Of a stretch of 64,000 bases of DNA, positions 59,246 to 64,000 are shown in pieces. Every line of letters starts with the position of its first letter. The stretch's first letter is position 1. The notes beneath the pieces were generated by a model, which saw nothing but the letters and a program-made list of their open reading frames with translations, was not told the origin of the DNA and did no database searches. Both the position numbers and the translations under genes were made by a program. Origin of the DNA: an uncultured Prevotellaceae bacterium (GTDB taxonomy: Bacteria; Bacteroidota; Bacteroidia; Bacteroidales; UBA3663); contig ONNR01000003.1 of the NCBI GenBank assembly GCA_900319235.1, forward strand, positions 161,519-225,518, given 5' to 3'.

Positions 59246-60385
59246 TTACTTATTCTCAAAAGTCTTGGCAACCGTCTTGAGCAGTTCGCGGATGGGAAGA
59301 TGCTGAGGGCAGACCTTCTCGCACTTGCCGCACTCGATGCACTCCGAAGCCTTGCCGCGTTCACCGCCTGTGAGGACGGAGTTGTAGTAGAATGTCGTGT
59401 TCCAGTTGTGGAAGGTGTCGTGCTGGTTCTTCGCCGCGAAGAGATCAGGAATGACGATTCCCTTGGGACAGGTGCTCTCCTCGATGCAGTAGCGACACGA
59501 GGTGCAGGGGATGAGGTTCTGTGCGTTGATGATGTCGCATACCTTGCGGACCGCCTTCATCTCGCGTTCGTCGAGGGGCTTGAAGTCCTGCATGGTTCGG
59601 ATGTTGTCCTCCATCTGCTGCATGTTGCTCATGCCCGACAGCACCATGGTCATCATGGGGAAGCTGCCGGCAAAACGCATCGCGTAACTGGCGTTTGAGC
59701 CGCCGTGCAGGTCGCGCAGGATCTGATTGGCTCGGGAGGGAAGGTTCACCAGGCTGCCGCCCTTGACGGGCTCCATCACGATGACGGGCTTCTGGTGTTT
59801 GGCACAGACTTCATACACCTTGCGGCTCTCGACGGTGTCGGTTTCGTAGTCGGCGTAGTTGAACTGAATCTGTACCACCTCCACCTCGGGATGCTCGGTG
59901 AGGATCATGTCGAGCACCTCGTGCTTGTCGTGGAAGGAGAGGCCGAAATGGCGTATCTTGCCTTCCTCCTTCAGTTGCCACGCGGTCTCGTAAGCCTTGC
60001 ACTGCTTGAACTTCAGGTAGTTGTTGCGGTCCTGTGCGTGCATGAGGTAGAAGTCGAAGTAATCCACCTTGCACCACGCCAGCTGCTGTTCGAAGAAGGG
60101 GCGGATGTCCTCCTGCTTGCGGAAGTAGGGGTCGGTGAGCTTGTTGGTCAGGAGGAACTGGCTGCGGTCGTAACGCGAAGAGACGCAGTCGGCAATGGTC
60201 GTCTCCGACTTGCCGCCATGATAACCATGCGCCGTGTCGAAGTAGTTGAATCCGGCAGCGATGAAGGCATCTGCCATACGGCAGAACTCATCGTAGTCGA
60301 TGCCACCACCTTTCAGCTCAGGCAGTCGCATACAGCCGAATCCGAAGTTGCCGTGTATCTCGGGGAAGAAAGGGTTGGGGATCAT
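59246..60385 (-). CDS. Aldo/keto reductase with C-terminal iron-sulfur domain
   Basis: 379 residues. The AKR barrel has NYFDTAHGYHGGKSE (catalytic Asp and Tyr), TNKLTD (Lys) and YLMHAQD (His). The C-terminal part carries two cysteine groups, CTSCRYC...CPKG and CIECGKCEKVCPQ, as in the AKR-ferredoxin type common in anaerobes. Physiological substrate is unknown. It precedes the DUF5362-like gene and follows the S-component-like gene by four bases. Confidence 0.9.
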   Translation of the reverse strand: MIPNPFFPEIHGNFGFGCMRLPELKGGGIDYDEFCRMADAFIAAGFNYFDTAHGYHGGKSETTIADCVSSRYDRSQFLLTNKLTDPYFRKQEDIRPFFEQQLAWCKVDYFDFYLMHAQDRNNYLKFKQCKAYETAWQLKEEGKIRHFGLSFHDKHEVLDMILTEHPEVEVVQIQFNYADYETDTVESRKVYEVCAKHQKPVIVMEPVKGGSLVNLPSRANQILRDLHGGSNASYAMRFAGSFPMMTMVLSGMSNMQQMEDNIRTMQDFKPLDEREMKAVRKVCDIINAQNLIPCTSCRYCIEESTCPKGIVIPDLFAAKNQHDTFHNWNTTFYYNSVLTGGERGKASECIECGKCEKVCPQHLPIRELLKTVAKTFENK

Positions 60386-60389
60386 AGGG

Positions 60390-60899
60390 TTATTTCTTCA
60401 AAATATACTTGATGAGAAGGAATCCCCCGACGACTTGCAGCAACATGCCGGGGATGCCGATGCGGAAATCCTGGAAACCGAGGGCGAGGGAGCCGAGCAT
60501 CAGCGACTCGATGAGTGAGCCGACAACTTGATAGAGCAATACCACAGCAAGGAGCAGCGGAATGCTGACAGCCTGATAGCGACGTGCGATGAACGATGCA
60601 GCGAGTGCCAGCAGCACCGACTTCGTCACGATGCCGGAGAGCAATGCCACGGGAGGCATTCCGAACAATGCAGAGTTAACCAATGGAGAAAGCAGTGCCG
60701 TAGCAAGTCCAACCTGCCAGCCGTACTTATATGCCCCGATGAGGGTGAAGAAGTAGATGGGAAGCAGGATGAGCCCACCTTGTGGAACGAGGTGGCATAA
60801 CTGAGGAAGCACGATGTTTCCTACGATGAACAAAGCAGCAAACAGATAGCTGCGGCTCTCGCGGTAGGTCAGCGAGTAAAGGGGGATGGATGCGTTCAT
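60390..60899 (-). CDS. ECF transporter S-component-like membrane protein
   Basis: 169 residues. Five or six membrane helices; GGLILLPIYFFTLIGAYKYGWQVGLATALLSPLVNSALFGMPP resembles energy-coupling-factor substrate-binding subunits. The ligand cannot be read and no ECF ATPase or T component is adjacent. It is the first gene of a likely unit with the aldo/keto reductase and DUF5362-like gene. Confidence 0.65.
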   Translation of the reverse strand: MNASIPLYSLTYRESRSYLFAALFIVGNIVLPQLCHLVPQGGLILLPIYFFTLIGAYKYGWQVGLATALLSPLVNSALFGMPPVALLSGIVTKSVLLALAASFIARRYQAVSIPLLLAVVLLYQVVGSLIESLMLGSLALGFQDFRIGIPGMLLQVVGGFLLIKYILKK

Positions 60900-60916
60900 A
60901 AAAAAGGAGTTTAGGA

Positions 60917-61111
60917 GACCCCCTCAATCCCCCTGCTTAGGTATTCTGCCCCCGCTGTTGCTCACTCTGTTCGCGTCCAGGAGAAGCGGGGGATAGAGGG
61001 GGTGCGGCAAGAGGACTGCTTGTCGGGGCTTAGTTCTTCCCCCTAAGCAGGTATTCTGCCCCCGCTGTTCGGGGGATTAGAGGGGGTGCGGAGGATTAGA
61101 GGGGGTCCGGT
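60917..61111. repeat. Repeat family B (CCCCCTAAGCAGG-type), two inverted units
   Basis: ACCCCCTCAATCCCCC near 60918 is mirrored by GGGGGATAGAGGGGGT near 60990-61004. A second unit starting CCCCCTAAGCAGGTATTCTG at about 61039 is mirrored by GGGGGATTAGAGGGGGT and a further copy of GGATTAGAGGGGGT. The gap between the S-component-like and DUF1893 genes is made of these units. Confidence 0.8.
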
Positions 61112-61536
61112 TATTTAGTTTTCTTTTTCATCTTCGCGAAATGCCCCCGCAGCAGCATCTCCACTTCGGCAGCATTTCGTGCGGGGGCAACGATGCGTTC
61201 CAGGGGGCAACGGGTGTCGCCTTCGGGGATGACGATGTGATCAACGAGTTGGCCATAGCGATAGGCAATGCCCGCCTCGTCGAGCAAAGGCAGCGCCAGG
61301 CGGCTCATCACCTCGGCATAGGCTTCGACCACACCGCCCTGCACAATCAGTCCGGCAGCCGCCTTGCCAATCACCTTGTCGACAATCACGGCACCACGCA
61401 GACGCTCCGCATCGTGGTCGAGCAGCCATACGAGGTCACGCACACCTTTTTTATTATAGGTGGTCACCTCGCCTGTCTTAGCCTTGACCACAAGCGAGCA
61501 CTCCTGCTGGTGCAAAAGGTCGATGAGATGTTGCAT
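61111..61536 (-). CDS. DUF1893 family protein
   Basis: 141 residues. CSLVVKAKTGEVTTYNKKGVRDLVWLL, LRGAVIVDKVIGKAAAGLIVQGGVVEAYAEVMS and ALPLLDEAGI are the DUF1893 signature, a small fold related to cytidine deaminases. The family has no assigned function. It has a -7 element upstream. Its 3' end touches repeat family B. Confidence 0.85.
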   Translation of the reverse strand: MQHLIDLLHQQECSLVVKAKTGEVTTYNKKGVRDLVWLLDHDAERLRGAVIVDKVIGKAAAGLIVQGGVVEAYAEVMSRLALPLLDEAGIAYRYGQLVDHIVIPEGDTRCPLERIVAPARNAAEVEMLLRGHFAKMKKKTK

Positions 61537-61564
61537 CGTTTTGTATTTGCTTGATTATTCAGCG

Positions 61565-61572
61565 CAAAGGTA
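61565..61572 (-). promoter_or_regulatory. -7 element upstream of the DUF1893 gene
   Basis: Minus strand TACCTTTG followed by CGC, 29 bases before the start. Confidence 0.5.
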
Positions 61573-61951
61573 TATACATTTTCTGGTATTTCCAAACATT
61601 TTCCAATTTTTTTGTAAAATTATATCGGCGGTTCGTTGACGAAACGCCGAATTGAAGGCTATAAGCGTTTCTGACTAGAGCAGATTTGGCATGTTTCTTG
61701 GGATGTCTTGTAATACTTTTTTTGAATTGTCACCCGGAAATTGCAGCTTTAGCCGTTACTAGCCGCTATTTTGCCCCTTTTTATCCCTTTTTGCCAGTGA
61801 ACAAATAATGGCAATCGTGGCTACAAGTGCCTGTATCCACGATTTGGTGTTTTTAAAAGGGCAAAAATATGGGGTTTTTTAAACGGCGCATTTTTTGGCG
61901 CATTTTGGCGTTTTTTTTGCTGAAAAATTTGGAAAATTCAAAAATTTTTTG
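61573..61951. other. AT-rich gene-free stretch
   Basis: No ORF is credible. A hairpin TCGGCGGTTCG/CGAAACGCCGA (61625-61650, one mismatch) and runs such as GCGCATTTTTTGGCGCATTTTGGCG occur. Base composition is clearly more AT-rich than the coding regions. It holds the TTTG of the downstream promoter at its end. Confidence 0.6.
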
Positions 61952-61959
61952 TAACTTTG
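61928..61959 (+). promoter_or_regulatory. Promoter of the orphan HTH-type gene
   Basis: TTTG at 61928-61931, 20 bases, TAACTTTG at 61952-61959, followed by CAA. About 60 bases of leader precede the ATG. Confidence 0.7.
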
Positions 61960-62019
61960 CAACGTCAAAAGGATAACCTAAATCGAGTCAGTTACCCTCC
62001 GACACACACTGTTTCCTAT

Positions 62020-62907
62020 ATGCGAAAGAGAAGTTTCAGTCGCAAGATTAATGTGCTTGCGATGACAGCCATCAATGTGCCCATGGCACTGCTCCAGGAG
62101 GTCAAGGACGACCGCTTGGAGCAGAGTCTCGTGGCCATGAGCGTTGCCATAAAGTGCTTCAGTCCTAGCAGCACGTACATCTTTGTGAACGAACGCAAGT
62201 TCCGCCGTGACTTCCAGATGGGCTACACGAAATCCAAGAAGTTGCTCGATGCGATCTTCAAGGGTCATCCGCTCTTCGAGGTGAAGCAACTCGTCGACGG
62301 AAGGACGGTCATCGTAGCACGTTCGTTCAAGAGGCTCTACGGATACTGGATGACGCTCAGGACCGGAGAGACCAGCCTGGCGATGAGTGTCGCCAAGATG
62401 GACTTCCGCAGCCGAGGCAACATTCGCATAGCGGAAATCGAGAAGGAGATACAGCTGCTGCTCTTCCTGACCAATATCAATGCCAAGACCCGAGCCGACG
62501 AGTTACAAGCGAAGGGGCTTCCTCTCACGGGAAGTTCGTCTCATGCGGCGAGGACAGTCCTGTCAGTGAACTATCTGGCCAAGGCAACGAGCCGCAGTGC
62601 GCGCACCGTAGTCCGACGGAGCAGGTCCGCACGGGAGCAGGGCATCATCAGCGTCACGTCGCATCAGCTTGTCAGGTGCTGCAACAACCTCCTGCATGAT
62701 GACCTGCACTCGTGTCCCTCCGGCCTCATCCCCATCGGCTTCCTCGGCTTCTCCCGCCTGTGCAACGACTACCAGCTCCTCTCGTGGGACTGGCGCCGTC
62801 GCTTCCAGCACATCATCTACCGTCACAAGGGCCGCATGACCTTCAACATCTATGTCTCGAAGGACAAGCCCCTAAGTCAAACCGACCTGCATGCGCTGTA
62901 TGATTAG
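62020..62907 (+). CDS. Orphan basic protein with a winged-helix-like segment, function unknown
   Basis: 295 residues from ATG 62020. The N-terminal half is basic (MRKRSFSRKINVLAMTAI, KSKKLLDAIFKGHPLF). Near residues 185-215, YLAKATSRSARTVVRRSRSAREQGIISVTSHQ looks like a helix-turn-helix recognition unit. The C-terminal third is rich in Arg, Trp and His (LLSWDWRRRFQHIIYRHKG). I recognise no family with confidence; DNA-binding replication or regulatory proteins of mobile elements have similar looks. Upstream TTG 61957 overlaps the promoter and is rejected. It is flanked by repeat families B and C. Confidence 0.7.
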   Translation: MRKRSFSRKINVLAMTAINVPMALLQEVKDDRLEQSLVAMSVAIKCFSPSSTYIFVNERKFRRDFQMGYTKSKKLLDAIFKGHPLFEVKQLVDGRTVIVARSFKRLYGYWMTLRTGETSLAMSVAKMDFRSRGNIRIAEIEKEIQLLLFLTNINAKTRADELQAKGLPLTGSSSHAARTVLSVNYLAKATSRSARTVVRRSRSAREQGIISVTSHQLVRCCNNLLHDDLHSCPSGLIPIGFLGFSRLCNDYQLLSWDWRRRFQHIIYRHKGRMTFNIYVSKDKPLSQTDLHALYD

Positions 62908-63030
62908 ACCCCCTCTAATCCCCCTGCTTAGGGGGAAGAAGTATGCCCGGACACCTATCCTCTTACATTGAGGTGTAACCACCTGGGACAAGCCAGTCCT
63001 CCCCCTAAGCAGGGGGATTGAGAGGGTCTT
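62907..63030. repeat. Repeat family B inverted pair
   Basis: ACCCCCTCTAATCCCCCTGC at 62907 and following is mirrored by GCAGGGGGATTGAGAGGGTC ending at 63030, with TTAGGGGG and CCCCCTAA also pairing. About 65 bases separate the arms. Confidence 0.85.
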
Positions 63031-63520
63031 CCTTGCTGGTCCATCCTGTCCTCCTATAACTACAAGGAAGGGTTAGGGATAGGGGTATGGGGGTAAAGGG
63101 GGTCGAACAGCGGGACAAAACTCGGGACCGGATGGGAGAGCAATTCTGAAAGAAGGAAATAGTCGGGGCTTAAAGCTCTTCCCCGCCCCCCCACAAAGGG
63201 GGCCGGGGCGAGCGCAGCCCCAACAAGACTATTTCCAAGAGAATTGCTCCCAACGAAAGGTTGATAAAGAAAAAGAGAGTGTCTATGACGGATGGATCCA
63301 GAGAGGCAGGATGGGGAGAGGTCCAAGGTAGAGTAAGCTGGTGGACCTACCTGTTCAAGCAAGGACAAGCAGGGAGAAGCATGGTCCAGCAAGGACGCGC
63401 ATGGTAAGCACGTTCAGGCATGGACGAGGGGTGGACCCACTCGGACGATCCGTACAAAATTTTTGCCGCCGCGCCATTTTTGCACCCAAGTAATAACCTA
63501 ATAAACAACAAACCAACAAA
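63031..63520. other. Gene-free repeat-rich stretch
   Basis: No ORF is credible. It holds the 63134-63251 palindrome and, at about 63350-63440, degenerate repeats of CAAGGAC and GCATGG motifs. The last 30 bases (CAACAAACCAACAAA) are the leader of the next gene. Confidence 0.6.
63134..63251. repeat. Large imperfect palindrome (118 bp)
   Basis: GGGAGAGCAATTCT and GGAAATAGTC on the left mirror GACTATTTCC and AGAATTGCTCCC on the right, and GGGGCT/AGCCCC continues the stem. The loop is G+C rich. It looks like a non-autonomous repeat element. Confidence 0.85.
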
Positions 63521-64000
63521 ATGATTGAAGAAATCAAAACAGTCAGTACCGTAGAGGAGCTCTACAAGAGCAATGGGGCTCCCACGGGTGAAATTATCGT
63601 CGATGCCGTGGTAGACAATGTTAAGCGAACCACGACACACTCCTCTGCCGACATCGCCCTCCTTCTGAAGGTGAAGAACCTGACGTGGCTGAGTGGCGCC
63701 ATGCAGCTGCTGGTGGGACTGCCTCTGCAGGAGTTCATCTTCCGCTGGCGTCTGATGCAGGCCATCGACCTGCTCGACAATCCCGAACTGTCGGTGGCCG
63801 AAGTGGCCAGGCGCACCGGATTCAGTAGCGAGAACTATCTCATCTCGGTCTTCCGTCGTCGCCTGGGCATCACTCCCTACGCCTATCGCAACGGCACCGT
63901 GCTCCGCAACGGCAGGTATCCCTTCAACCAATCGGCGCACGACCGCAAGATGCTCCTCGAAAAAGTTGCCGAACTCAAGTCGCGCAACGACGAGCCCACT
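63521..64000 (+). CDS. AraC-type helix-turn-helix protein (3' end missing)
   Basis: 160 codons are visible before the window ends. ADIALLLKVKNLTWLSGAMQLLVG and the HTH core SVAEVARRTGFSSENYLISVFRRRLGITPYAYRNG are the AraC/XylS C-terminal HTH pattern (two helix-turn-helix motifs). There is no N-terminal sugar-binding domain before it; only about 40 residues precede the HTH. It may be a short AraC-like regulator. No target is evident. Confidence 0.85.
   Translation, partial: MIEEIKTVSTVEELYKSNGAPTGEIIVDAVVDNVKRTTTHSSADIALLLKVKNLTWLSGAMQLLVGLPLQEFIFRWRLMQAIDLLDNPELSVAEVARRTGFSSENYLISVFRRRLGITPYAYRNGTVLRNGRYPFNQSAHDRKMLLEKVAELKSRNDEPT

Noticed and set aside
61573..64000. Prophage or integrated element
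   Set aside because: No integrase, capsid, portal or lysis gene is seen, and the borders are not defined by a tRNA; only repeats and two HTH-type genes are visible.

Overview
This window is chromosomal DNA from a member of the Bacteroidales, most likely a fairly GC-rich Prevotella-type species (family Prevotellaceae). Four things point there. Upstream regions repeatedly carry the Bacteroidetes -7 promoter element TAnnTTTG, often with TTTG 19-20 bases upstream. Starts have no clear Shine-Dalgarno sequence. Several gene orders are typical of Bacteroidetes: DUF4835-recN, PASTA-rluD-ddl, TPR-DUF4292-envC and ilvD-ilvB-ilvN-ilvC. Many exported proteins and lipoproteins belong to Bacteroidetes-specific families. 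I see no rRNA, tRNA, CRISPR array, transposase or integrase.

Layout. 0-3.2 kb: 3' end of mutL, an NlpC/P60 cell-wall peptidase, murF and a histidine phosphatase. 3.3-7.2 kb: two exported glycoside hydrolases (GH95 fucosidase type and a DUF4038/GH140 type). 7.3-12.6 kb: a ComEC core lacking the usual N-terminal part, translationally coupled to a LytS-type sensor kinase, then mutY, an HU protein, a 28-residue basic protein and RNase G. 12.7-17.3 kb: a duplicated-ATPase ABC protein, a small group of exported proteins on the minus strand and a striking array of 84-bp palindromic repeats. 17.3-23.6 kb (minus strand): recN, a DUF4835 (PorD-type) protein, a DnaQ-like exonuclease, dnaN and pepD. 23.8-28 kb: envelope proteins (OmpH-like, OmpA-like, YihY/BrkB) and a coiled-coil protein. 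28.1-33 kb: PASTA protein, rluD, ddl, an acyltransferase and nadC. 33.2-38.7 kb: a branched-chain amino acid operon ilvDBNC with its own promoter and terminator. 38.8-44.2 kb: a radical SAM protein, TPR protein, DUF4292 lipoprotein and EnvC-like protein.

44.2-57.6 kb is a surface-polysaccharide region. It holds an FdtA-type sugar ketoisomerase, a FemAB-like acyltransferase, a DegT-type sugar aminotransferase, a hexapeptide acyltransferase, a Wzx-type flippase and four glycosyltransferases. A CotH-type protein, an AGCS amino-acid/sodium symporter and miaA are interspersed. The first genes would make and acylate a dTDP-3-amino-3,6-dideoxyhexose and export the glycan unit. 57.5-61.5 kb carries an exported alpha/beta hydrolase, a 46-residue coupled ORF, a DUF5362-like membrane protein, an iron-sulfur aldo/keto reductase, an S-component-like membrane protein and a DUF1893 protein. 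61.5-64 kb looks accessory: an orphan HTH-type protein, several palindromic repeat families, and the start of an AraC-type HTH gene that runs off the window.

The less ordinary content lies between genes. There are at least five families of palindromic or tandem repeats, one copy of which lies in frame inside a glycosyltransferase gene. There is also a candidate small RNA with its own promoter and terminator at 56.45-56.63 kb, and a tandem hairpin leader in front of RNase G. Within proteins, the oddest feature is a CxxCxxCxxC N-terminal extension on the acetolactate synthase regulatory subunit. None of these amounts to a clear new multi-gene system. All functional calls rest on reading motifs; no database search was run.
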